Assembly (NCBI GenBank): GCA_937888775.1 | Contig: CALAQT010000103.1 | Coordinates: 1 to 9,711 of the forward strand | Reading direction: 5' to 3' | Source: an uncultured Actinomycetes bacterium | GTDB taxonomy: Bacteria > Actinomycetota > Thermoleophilia > Solirubrobacterales > Solirubrobacteraceae | DNA: 9,711 bases | Part shown: one piece after another, positions 1 through 6,568 of the stretch | Position numbering within the stretch: the stretch's first letter is position 1 | Layout of the letters: every line of letters starts with the position of its first letter | Position numbers and translations under genes: made by a program | Notes under the pieces: generated by a model | The model's input: only the letters and a program-made list of their open reading frames with translations | Database searches by the model: none | Told to the model about the DNA's origin: nothing

Positions 1-48
1 CCAAACGTTCGGCCCCGACCGGACGGACCCTTCAAACGCCATTTTCAT
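1..48 (-). CDS. Possible start of an unidentified gene leaving the window
   Basis: A minus-strand reading frame opens with ATG at 48 (a second ATG two codons on, at 42) and stays open to the window edge, giving MKMAFEGSVRSGPNVW. It follows the 72-residue gene by 29 nt in the same direction, so it could be the next gene of the relaxase operon. Only 16 codons are visible and no clear Shine-Dalgarno sequence precedes it, so the call is weak and no function can be assigned. Confidence 0.25.
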   Translation of the reverse strand, partial: MKMAFEGSVRSGPNVW

Positions 49-77
49 GCCGCGAAAGGCGAGCTTGACGTCGTCAG

Positions 78-296
78 CTAGGCAGCACGCACTAGCACGA
101 CCGCTGAGTATTCGAGCTTGTGCGCCTGACTTGCGCCGCTCCAGATTCCGCCGGACTGCTTGCTCGATACAGCGGCCGTTGTGTGGGACACCCCGAGCAC
201 GTCGTCGGCGGCGCAATCCGCAAGTAGCTGGGTCAGCTCCTTCTCGAGCTTCTCGAGGGAGTGTGCACGGGCCCAGATGACCCCAATCTCGGACAT
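78..296 (-). CDS. Small hypothetical protein downstream of the relaxase (72 aa)
   Basis: This 72-residue protein starts at ATG 296, 48 nt after the relaxase stop and on the same strand, so it is probably in the relaxase operon. Its composition looks like a real protein: a charged amphipathic helix at about residues 11-27 (HSLEKLEKELTQLLAD), a strand-like VLGVSHTTAAV segment, and a C-terminal strand HKLEYSAVVLVRA. The helix, strand, 'YSAVVLVR' order loosely recalls small Cse60/DUF2758-like proteins, but I cannot confirm membership. No signal peptide, membrane segment or cysteine motif is visible. A GAGGTG sequence lies about 15 nt upstream of the ATG, rather far for a ribosome binding site. 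The function is unknown. The opposite-strand frames here are arginine-rich and look like shadows. Confidence 0.5.
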   Translation of the reverse strand: MSEIGVIWARAHSLEKLEKELTQLLADCAADDVLGVSHTTAAVSSKQSGGIWSGASQAHKLEYSAVVLVRAA

Positions 297-344
297 GGCC
301 CAACGGTGGCACCTCGACCGGACGCTCCCGGATGCCTCGGGCTC

Positions 345-3300
345 TCATCCGATGCCGAGGTCGACGCCTCGGTCGCGCGTGGTTGCCTCCCGCCCGAGCT
401 GTCGCTGCGCACGCTCGAGCGCCGCGGTCGCCCGATCCCACTCGCGGTGGTAGTCACCGCTGGCCGGCTCGCGACCCAAAGGCGCGTCGTGGTCGACGAC
501 ATCGTGGTCGAGCCTGAACCCCGCGACTGCTCGCGCGGCCTGGTCCCAAGTCTCGCGCTGGCGAGAGTCCTCCGGCCTCTCGCCGAGCGGCCGGATCAGC
601 CAGGCCGGCCGGTGGTCGATCGTTCGGTCGACGAGGACAGCACGGACACGGTCGTAGTCGCTCTGCAGCTCCGTGATCGCATTCTCAATTCCGCCTCTTT
701 CAGACCGGACTTGATCGGGATCGCCGAGCTCGCGCTGGAGCCGCACCCGGTCGGCGCGAAGGTCGGACAGAGCCTGATCATCCATCCCGATCGCGGTAGT
801 CAAGAACGCTCTTTCCTCGGCGTGGGGATCGCGGCCCCGGCCGAGTCGGCGCGGCTTCGGCTCGAGCGCGACGAGCCGATCTTCGCGCTCGGCGCGCTGC
901 CCAGCGAGATCTCGCTCTTTCACGTCGAGTTCCTCGAACCTCTCGAGCGGCTTGGTGGGCAGAGCCCCGAGGACAAGCCGCAGCCGGCTGATCTGCTCGC
1001 GCAGCTCGATCAGGCGGCTCAGGCTCGGCGCAGGTTCGATCGGCTCCGCTCGATCGGCGGCGCGCTCTTGAATTAGCGAGCCGCCAGCGGCGCGGTGAGA
1101 GGCGAGCGCGGGGTCGTCCTCACGACCGGCAGCCGCTATCTGGTCGACAGCCAGGTCCTCGTCGTCTCGAACGAGCATCCGCCGGGCGACCCGTGCCAAA
1201 ACCTCGGAACGGACCGGCGTCGCCCGCTCCCCTTCCGGTGCGACCTCGGCGCGCGCGGCGTCGCGACGCTCGTGGTCGCCGATCAGCAGCTGGGTCACCC
1301 CTCTCGCTCGGGAGAGGGCGCTGTAGCTCCACCCCGCGGTCAGGTCCTCGGGCGAAGCGACCACGAACGCGCGGTCGACGGTGCCCCCCTGCATCCCATG
1401 CCCGGTCAGGCAGTAGGCGTGCTCAACATGATCGGCGACGTAGCTCGCCGGCAGCTCACGGACGGCTCCGCCGTCGGTCTCAAGCACCAGGCAGACACCG
1501 TCGACGTGGCGGACGGTCCCGCGAGTTCCGTTATCGACGCCAACGCGAGCGTCGTTGTTGCGGCAGATGACGCGATCGCCGACCGCCACCGGCGTCCCGC
1601 CGTACGAACGTTCCTCGCCGAGCTCGCCGGCGTCGGCGCGGTGAGCACGAGCCGCCTCGTTGAGCCGTGATCGAGTCTCGTTGTCGCGGGCGATCATCAC
1701 AGCCTGGCCGGGACCGTGCTCGACTGCCGCCGGGATCCATTCCTCGACCGCGCGCTCGACGAGCTGAGCTCCGCTCACGACGTCGATCCGCTGCTCGCCG
1801 AAGGCCCACTCGATATAGCGGTCGGGGACCCCATCGTGAAGCGCACCAAGAGCGCGGCGCTCGCCGGGGTCCAGCTGCCTCATGACCTCGGTCAGCCGGA
1901 GCGCCCCTACGCGGTCGCCGACCGCTCGCAGCCATCCGCCCGCGAGGACCGACGGAAGTTGCCCCGAGTCGCCGATGGCGATCACCTTCGCCCCCGCGCG
2001 TGCGGCATGCTCGAGCAGGCGAGCGGTCAGACGGGTCGGCGCCATCCCGGCCTCGTCGAGCACGATCACCGATCGCTCCGGGAATCCCACTCCGAGCTGC
2101 TCGATGTCGATCAGCGCACGGTCGATCGTCGACGCCGGGATCCCCGCCTCGTCGGTCAGCTCCCGCGCGCCGCGGCCGGTCGGGGCCAGCCCGATCACCT
2201 GATAGCCGCAGGCCTCGTAGAGCGAGCGCATAACACCGGCCGTGTAGGTCTTTCCTGTTCCGGCGAGCGCCTCGACGACCTGCACGCCGCGACCGCTACT
2301 CGCCGTCGCCTGGACGACGTCCTCCTGATCCGCAGTCAAGCGGCGATCGGCCGCAGCAACGGCACGATCGATCTGACCGCTGGGAACGACTCCGCACCCC
2401 TCGTCGACGCGCTGGAGCGCCGAGTCCACCAGACGCCGCTCGCAACTGACGAGGTCGGCAGTGGTCATCTCGCCGTCCCGGGTTCGGAGCACGTCGTCCC
2501 GATCCGTGAAGCGGTCCGCGCGGCCGCGGACCTCAACGACCCGGGCGCCTTGCCCCGCCGCCTGCGCGAACCCTTGGAGAACGGCGCGCTTGTCGAACGT
2601 GTTCGAGCGCTCGGTCAACCCATGCTCTCCGACGAGCCGCTCGACGACCTCGCGGAGATCGCGATCTTCATCCGGGTCGACGCGGATCGCTCCCCCGTTT
2701 ACCCGCCCCGCGACGCGGTCCCGTCTGGCTTCGCCGCGCGTGAGCAGCTGAGCGACGTCGTCCCGCCCGAGTCCGTGCTCAGCTGCGCGAGCCTGCACCT
2801 CCTCGCGCCAGGTGTGAGTCTCGATCCCGTACTGCTTACGCTCGCGCGTATCCACTGCCGCCGCCTCGGCCGAGCGCTTGCTTCCAAGCGAGAACCCGCC
2901 CTCCGCCGCCGCGCGCTCCATTTCGTGGCGCCGCCGCGAGAACTCCTCAACCGCAGTCTGCGGCACGTCCTTCAGCTCGGCGGCGCCCTTGCTCACCGGC
3001 CCCCATTCCAGTCCGAGCCGCTCGGTGATCTCGGCCCGTAGGTGAGCTTGGTAGAGGTAGCCGCCGGTCTTCGCCGCGTGGTACAGCGCCTTTCCGTGCA
3101 GGGCTGTGAAGCGGCCATCTGGTCCTCGCGTGAGGTTCGCAGCGACGACGTGCGTGTGCAGCTGCGGGTCAAGCGCGCGCGACATCCGATGCCGGTAGGC
3201 AGCTGCGATCAGGCCCTCTCCCGGATATGTGAAGCGACCCTGTGCACCGCGGCGGACCTGCACGGCGGTGTCCTCGATCCAGTCGACCGCCGCCCGTACG

Positions 3301-3644
3301 GCTGCCTCATGCGCTTGCACCAACTCGTCCGCGACCGCCTCGTCGGCGATCGCGTACAGGACGCTGACGCTCTTTGGCGCGGAGAACGTGAGGTCGAGCG
3401 CCGCTACCTTCGGCGCCCGCCAGTCGCGCAGCCGAGCAAATGGATCCGTCGGATCGGCACCCGCGATCATCGCGTTGAACAGCTCGGTGGCGACACGCCC
3501 TTCGAGCCCGAGCGCACGTGCGCCGGCGCCGGCCCACCGGCCGGGCGCCTCGCCGCGACCGGAGTAGTAGTCGTCTCCACCCTGCGCGACCTGCTGTTCG
3601 TAGTAGCGATGCTGACCGACGACGAGCTTTCCGATCGAGAGCAC
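345..3644 (-). CDS. MobF-family conjugative relaxase with RecD-like helicase (TraA/TrwC type, 1,099 aa)
   Basis: This protein would nick one strand at the origin of transfer, stay covalently linked to it and unwind the plasmid or integrative element for conjugation. Residues 1-220 form the TrwC-type relaxase domain. Paired tyrosines (Y14/Y15 and Y26/Y27) are the likely nucleophiles. LDLTFSAPKSVSV (83-95) and the metal-binding histidines H152, H163 and H165 (RHRMSR, DPQLHTHVV) match the TrwC triad. A superfamily 1 helicase follows: Walker A AGTGKT (461-466), Walker B VIVLDEAG (526-533), motif III AIGDSGQLPSV (556-566), and C-terminal motifs LTGHGMQGGTVDRAF (746-760) and YSALSRARG (774-782). 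Residues about 875-1000 are charged and probably coiled-coil. The GTG at 3644 is chosen because a perfect AAGGAGG lies 8 nt upstream; the frame is open to 3794, but that extra part is low-quality sequence. The length is normal for the family and no catalytic residue is missing. The family call is confident; the exact symbol is not. Confidence 0.95.
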   Translation of the reverse strand: MLSIGKLVVGQHRYYEQQVAQGGDDYYSGRGEAPGRWAGAGARALGLEGRVATELFNAMIAGADPTDPFARLRDWRAPKVAALDLTFSAPKSVSVLYAIADEAVADELVQAHEAAVRAAVDWIEDTAVQVRRGAQGRFTYPGEGLIAAAYRHRMSRALDPQLHTHVVAANLTRGPDGRFTALHGKALYHAAKTGGYLYQAHLRAEITERLGLEWGPVSKGAAELKDVPQTAVEEFSRRRHEMERAAAEGGFSLGSKRSAEAAAVDTRERKQYGIETHTWREEVQARAAEHGLGRDDVAQLLTRGEARRDRVAGRVNGGAIRVDPDEDRDLREVVERLVGEHGLTERSNTFDKRAVLQGFAQAAGQGARVVEVRGRADRFTDRDDVLRTRDGEMTTADLVSCERRLVDSALQRVDEGCGVVPSGQIDRAVAAADRRLTADQEDVVQATASSGRGVQVVEALAGTGKTYTAGVMRSLYEACGYQVIGLAPTGRGARELTDEAGIPASTIDRALIDIEQLGVGFPERSVIVLDEAGMAPTRLTARLLEHAARAGAKVIAIGDSGQLPSVLAGGWLRAVGDRVGALRLTEVMRQLDPGERRALGALHDGVPDRYIEWAFGEQRIDVVSGAQLVERAVEEWIPAAVEHGPGQAVMIARDNETRSRLNEAARAHRADAGELGEERSYGGTPVAVGDRVICRNNDARVGVDNGTRGTVRHVDGVCLVLETDGGAVRELPASYVADHVEHAYCLTGHGMQGGTVDRAFVVASPEDLTAGWSYSALSRARGVTQLLIGDHERRDAARAEVAPEGERATPVRSEVLARVARRMLVRDDEDLAVDQIAAAGREDDPALASHRAAGGSLIQERAADRAEPIEPAPSLSRLIELREQISRLRLVLGALPTKPLERFEELDVKERDLAGQRAEREDRLVALEPKPRRLGRGRDPHAEERAFLTTAIGMDDQALSDLRADRVRLQRELGDPDQVRSERGGIENAITELQSDYDRVRAVLVDRTIDHRPAWLIRPLGERPEDSRQRETWDQAARAVAGFRLDHDVVDHDAPLGREPASGDYHREWDRATAALERAQRQLGREATTRDRGVDLGIG

Positions 3645-3652
3645 TACCGCAC

Positions 3653-3659
3653 CCTCCTT
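3653..3659 (-). promoter_or_regulatory. Ribosome binding site deciding the relaxase start
   Basis: The minus strand reads AAGGAGG here, a perfect Shine-Dalgarno core, with 8 nt to the GTG at 3644. It fixes the relaxase start and argues against the longer frame reaching 3794. It is the strongest ribosome binding site in the window. Confidence 0.85.
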
Positions 3660-3738
3660 AACTCGGGGGCACGGAGCACGCGCAGTCGTGGCCGCGGCGG
3701 CAGGCGGGCCGCGGCGGGCTCTCAGCTGGCCATGGCAG

Positions 3739-3823
3739 GTCCGACATTGGCGCTGAGGATGCCACCGGCGTCGGACGCACTCGGAAGAGTGCAACTGTGT
3801 GCGGAGCTGCGCGGCAGCGCAGC
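3739..3823. other. Cluster of inverted repeats upstream of the relaxase, candidate origin of transfer (oriT)
   Basis: The stretch 3645-3955 (311 nt) holds no gene. In it I see GTCCGAC (3739-3745) and its complement GTCGGAC (3770-3776), then at once a perfect hairpin GCACTC-GGAA-GAGTGC (3777-3792), then a second perfect hairpin GCTGCG-N6-CGCAGC (3806-3823). An 11-bp direct repeat GGCCGCGGCGG (3690-3700 and 3707-3717) lies nearer the relaxase. MobF relaxases recognise hairpins beside a nick site, and oriT commonly lies next to the relaxase gene, so this is a reasonable oriT candidate. I cannot place a nic site. The hairpins lack T-runs, so they do not look like ordinary intrinsic terminators of the transposition operon that ends at 3956. 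Confidence 0.35.
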
Positions 3824-3866
3824 GAAGCTGGTTTGCATGAGCGTGCTGGATGCGCGAATATGTGGC

Positions 3867-3930
3867 CGGTCACCTTCGTGAGAGCGGTTCGGTCAGCTAG
3901 ATGAGAGCAATCGGTCGGCCTGGTGAGAGC
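3867..3930 (+). repeat. Three tandem copies of CGGTC-N7-TGAGAGC, candidate transposon-end binding sites
   Basis: The motif CGGTC, exactly 7 variable bases, then TGAGAGC occurs three times in a row: 3867-3885, 3890-3908 and 3912-3930. The starts are 23 and 22 bp apart, about two helical turns. The 12 fixed bases are identical in all copies while the spacers differ (ACCTTCG, AGCTAGA, GGCCTGG), which is how protein-binding sites behave, not a simple duplication. The array begins 26 nt beyond the 3' end of the transposition operon. TnsB/TniA/MuA transposases bind several such sites at each element end. Just outside is TGTGGCCGG at 3861, and 5'-TG is the usual terminal dinucleotide, so 3861 may be the left tip. 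Confidence 0.7.
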
Positions 3931-3955
3931 GGCTGGCCGTGCCGGACGTCAGGAT

Positions 3956-4537
3956 CTATGCGGTCCAGCGCAGATGGCGACGATCGGCGGCGGCTCGGAA
4001 GGTCGCTTCGGCCAGGGGTGTTGGCCGAAGGAAGCCATCGTCGTCTTCAAGCAGCCTGGCGGCGATCAGCCGGTCAGCGGCCGCTTTCTCGGTAGGTTTG
4101 CCGAGCGCGTCGCGGGCGCAGTCCTCCCGCGGACAGGTGAGCGCGCGGTGCAGCACCGCGGCGGTGGTGAGGTCGAGAGGGCCGCGAGTGTGCCGTAGGC
4201 AGCGGCCGATCTCCCGGTTGTGCAGTAGGCCGCCTCGGGGCTGGAGGGTGTACTGGTGGTGCCCGATTCGGGTGAGGGTCTGGCCGGTGTTCGCAAGTGC
4301 CGCTTCGAGGTGTTCCAAGGCGTCGACGGTTCGGGGCAGCGTCCACTCGAGCCCGCTGGCGAGCTGGGATGCGGTGCACGGTTCCCGGACGCTGGCGAGC
4401 ATCGCTTCGACTGCGCGGTCATCCGCGGTTCGGTAGCGGTCCAGCGTGTAGGCCGGGCCGCGTCCCGGATGACCGGGGGCGTCGCGGTACTGCCCGTCCC
4501 AGACGACCTCCCCGAGGCCCGTCGGCTGTTCGCACAC
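3956..4537 (-). CDS. Tandem winged-helix-like accessory protein of the transposition operon (193 aa)
   Basis: I do not recognise a named family. Two segments look like winged helices: residues about 38-105 (helices around DDRAVEAMLASV, CTASQLASGLEW and RTVDALEHLEAAL, then a wing-like LTRIGHHQYTLQP) and about 118-180 (LTTAAVLHRAL, TEKAAADRLIAARLLEDDDGFLRPT). Between them C135, C140, H115 and H130 are scattered and form no clear zinc site. The GTG at 4537 is the only usual start codon after the in-frame stop at 4574-4576; no good ribosome binding site is visible, but it lies 28 nt after the previous stop, so translation may be coupled. As last gene of the operon it may bind DNA, for example in target choice or end recognition, a place held by TniQ or TnsD/TnsE-type proteins in related elements. 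That role is inference from position only. Confidence 0.72.
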   Translation of the reverse strand: MCEQPTGLGEVVWDGQYRDAPGHPGRGPAYTLDRYRTADDRAVEAMLASVREPCTASQLASGLEWTLPRTVDALEHLEAALANTGQTLTRIGHHQYTLQPRGGLLHNREIGRCLRHTRGPLDLTTAAVLHRALTCPREDCARDALGKPTEKAAADRLIAARLLEDDDGFLRPTPLAEATFRAAADRRHLRWTA

Positions 4538-4565
4538 GCGGCGGATGGGCTCGCGGATCTGCCGT

Positions 4566-5816
4566 TCAGGCCGTCACCAGCCCGGCGGCGAGCTGGTGGA
4601 AGGCTGCCCAGGGTCGGGTTGCGTAGCGGTTCCATCCGGTCGCGGTGTCGAAGCGCAGACCGGTCTCCCGTCCGATCCGCTCGAGCAGGTTGTGGATTTG
4701 CCGGGGGGTCGCCGGTCGCCTCTGATCGGGCGTGAGGAACAGCGGATCGATGTCGTCAGCGCCGGCGGCGCGACGCATGAGCTCCTCCGCAGCCACCGGC
4801 GCCTGGAACGGTGGGTGGATCCGGTGGCCGCTTGCGAAGGTCGCGCTGGCCCGCGCGACCGAGCCGAGCGTCAGCTCGGCGATCTGCTCGGCGTTCGCTC
4901 TGGTCGCGGATGCGAGCGCGCCGGCGGCGGCGAGGTGCGGCTCGACGTAGCTGCGCAGAATCGCGGCGGTCGTGTTCGTCGCGGGCGAGCCGGCGTGGGC
5001 CTGGTGATCGGCGGCGAATGCGTCCGGGTCGATCTGGAGCAGTGTCCCGTTGAGCAGGAAGGAGGCCTGCGCGCCGCGCAGCATGGTGATCGCGCCGTCG
5101 ACGGTGGCGCACGGCGCGACCAGGGTGTCCAGGAGCGCGTGCGCGTGCCGCGGGCCCGGACCGTGGCGAGGCTCGAACCCGCGGCGCAGCTCGAACCAAA
5201 GCATCGTCCGCGCTCGGGCACGCTCGAACGCCTGCAGAACACGCGCCGCGTCGTGCTCGGGCAACAGGTCGCTGCAAGCGCTTGGGAAGTAGGGGAAGTC
5301 GACATCCGGGACCGGCGGATATCCGGGACGCTCGTCCGGGCTGCCGCTCTCATCAAAGACCCCGCACGTGTCGGGCGGTGTCGGCGGCGGAAGCTCCTGG
5401 ACGAGCTCAGGCACCGTCAGCTCGCGAACGTCCTCACTAATGGCGTCGCGCTGATCACGCCCCGGGCGCCGCTCGACGACAAACGTCAACCGCGTGTGCG
5501 TCTCGCGGCACAGGTCGAGCAGGACCCGCCAGTCGGCCGCCGGGCGACGGTCTGCTCCGACGATCACCAGGTCCCGTGTCAGTTCGGCGCGCAGCCAGAT
5601 CCCGGCAAGCACCTGCAACCGCCGAGGGTCGCGGGGCGTGCGCTCGCGGAACTGCTTGCCGAGCGCCTGGAGCACGTCACGGGCGATGCCCTCACCACCG
5701 TGCCCGGGCGTCGGATGCACGACGATCACCCTGTTGCCGAGATCGTGCCGGCTGTCGACCGCCACCGTGCTCGCAAATGTCGGCGCCGCGTGGGCGATCT
5801 GGACTCGCCCGGTCAC
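4566..5816 (-). CDS. Uncharacterised transposon protein with a possible degenerate ATPase domain (416 aa)
   Basis: This is the third gene of the operon. Its GTG start overlaps the preceding AAA gene by GTGA, so the two are translationally coupled. Residues 28-48 (VIVVHPTPGHGGEGIARDV) sit where a Walker A loop would be but lack the GK[ST]. Residues 82-103 (DLVIVGADRRPAADW and following) occupy the Walker B position without the DE pair, and RLTFVVER (109-116) resembles a sensor-1 strand. I read this as a possible ATP-independent relative of the neighbouring ATPase. Residues about 140-170 are a proline-rich linker. The C-terminal half is mostly helical and ends in PLFLTPDQRRPATPRQIHNL (358-377), faintly like the stretch before the active-site HxxR in tyrosine recombinases, but no catalytic residues follow. 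It has no CxxC zinc motifs, so it does not look like TniQ. It probably works with the transposase and ATPase; the function is unknown. Confidence 0.85.
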   Translation of the reverse strand: MTGRVQIAHAAPTFASTVAVDSRHDLGNRVIVVHPTPGHGGEGIARDVLQALGKQFRERTPRDPRRLQVLAGIWLRAELTRDLVIVGADRRPAADWRVLLDLCRETHTRLTFVVERRPGRDQRDAISEDVRELTVPELVQELPPPTPPDTCGVFDESGSPDERPGYPPVPDVDFPYFPSACSDLLPEHDAARVLQAFERARARTMLWFELRRGFEPRHGPGPRHAHALLDTLVAPCATVDGAITMLRGAQASFLLNGTLLQIDPDAFAADHQAHAGSPATNTTAAILRSYVEPHLAAAGALASATRANAEQIAELTLGSVARASATFASGHRIHPPFQAPVAAEELMRRAAGADDIDPLFLTPDQRRPATPRQIHNLLERIGRETGLRFDTATGWNRYATRPWAAFHQLAAGLVTA

Positions 5817-6568
5817 GCAGCCTCGCCGAGCTCGCCGCCGGCGTGCAGCTCCAACACCGCACGCGCGAGCGGTTCAGTCAGCACCTCGCTGCTCTGATCG
5901 TGGCAGAGCGCGAGCACGCTATGGGTGAAGCTGGCCCATTCACGGAAACAGCCGTGCGCGTATCGGTCATCGACCATCGCGATCAGCTCTGGCAGAGCGT
6001 CGCGGTAGAGCGGGTGGTAGCCCGGAATCACATCGAGGACCGTCTTCGGGCGCATCGGCGCGAACCGCACGCGCCGATAGATCCGCGAACGGAGCATCGG
6101 CTCCCTTGAGAGCACCCGCCAGCACCCGTCGCCACCGACCAAGAGCAGCGAGAACTTCGTCCGCGGATGGTCGTGGAGGTGGCGCAGGTACTCGATGCAC
6201 TCGCGGTTCAGCCACTGCGCCTCGTCGACCACCAGCAGCCACTCGCGGCCGGCGAGCAGCGCGATCAGCTCATCGGAGAGCTCAAACCGGTTCGCACGCC
6301 CGGGGTCGGCGCCGGTCAACTCCCGGTAGAGCCGTCGGGCGACATGCAGCATCGTCGGGCGGCTCGGGAACTGCACCCACGCCCGCTCGACTTTGAACTC
6401 GGCGACCGCGAGCTCGGCGGCGAACGTCTTGCCCGACCCCGCCGGCCCGTGCATCACCCCCAGCGCGCGGGCCGAGAGCAGGTCCCGGATCGCGCGGCGG
6501 GTCAAGAGAAGCTGCGCGGTCTGCACTACCCTCGCGCCGACCAGACCGAGATGGTGTGTGGGCGTCAT
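5813..6568 (-). CDS. AAA+ transposition ATPase, MuB/TniB/TnsC-like (251 aa)
   Basis: Proteins of this kind bind ATP and target DNA, pick the insertion site and activate the partner DDE transposase. The motifs are complete: Walker A GPAGSGKT (41-48), Walker B LLVVDEAQWL (111-120, acidic pair D115/E116), sensor 1 SLLLVGGDG (140-148), and SRIYRRVRFAPM (161-172), which carries the arginines typical of this group. The length of 251 residues is close to IstB, TniB and related proteins. The ATG at 6568 overlaps the transposase stop by 4 nt (ATGA), and its own stop overlaps the next gene by 4 nt, so the three genes are one translationally coupled unit. I prefer a TniB/TnsC-type call over IS21 IstB because of the sequence around DEAQWL and the accessory genes, but I cannot separate these without alignment. 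Confidence 0.92.
   Translation of the reverse strand: MTPTHHLGLVGARVVQTAQLLLTRRAIRDLLSARALGVMHGPAGSGKTFAAELAVAEFKVERAWVQFPSRPTMLHVARRLYRELTGADPGRANRFELSDELIALLAGREWLLVVDEAQWLNRECIEYLRHLHDHPRTKFSLLLVGGDGCWRVLSREPMLRSRIYRRVRFAPMRPKTVLDVIPGYHPLYRDALPELIAMVDDRYAHGCFREWASFTHSVLALCHDQSSEVLTEPLARAVLELHAGGELGEAA

Noticed and set aside
3690..3717. GGCCGCGGCGG direct repeat as iterons of a replication origin
   Set aside because: There are only two copies of low-complexity GC sequence and no replication initiator gene in the window.
3645..3794. N-terminal extension of the relaxase to 3794
   Set aside because: A perfect ribosome binding site precedes the GTG at 3644, MobF domains begin at that point, and the extension is arginine/alanine-rich and overlaps the inverted repeats.
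3856..3860. GAATA beside the proposed left tip as a target-site duplication
   Set aside because: The only other GAATA I found (near 8443) lies inside the XRE gene with no terminal CA before it, so there is no matching partner in the window.
261..3881. Long plus-strand open frames opposite the relaxase (261-1076, 1716-3041, 3042-3881)
   Set aside because: They lie antisense to a confidently identified relaxase, show no recognisable domain, and are the usual open antisense frames of very GC-rich genes.
3867..3930. Tandem motifs as a CRISPR array
   Set aside because: The conserved parts are 5 and 7 bases with a 22-23 bp period, far too short for repeats and spacers, and no cas genes are present.
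4566..5816. Third operon protein as TniQ/TnsD
   Set aside because: No zinc-binding cysteine pairs and no TniQ-like N-terminus are visible, although the gene position would suit.
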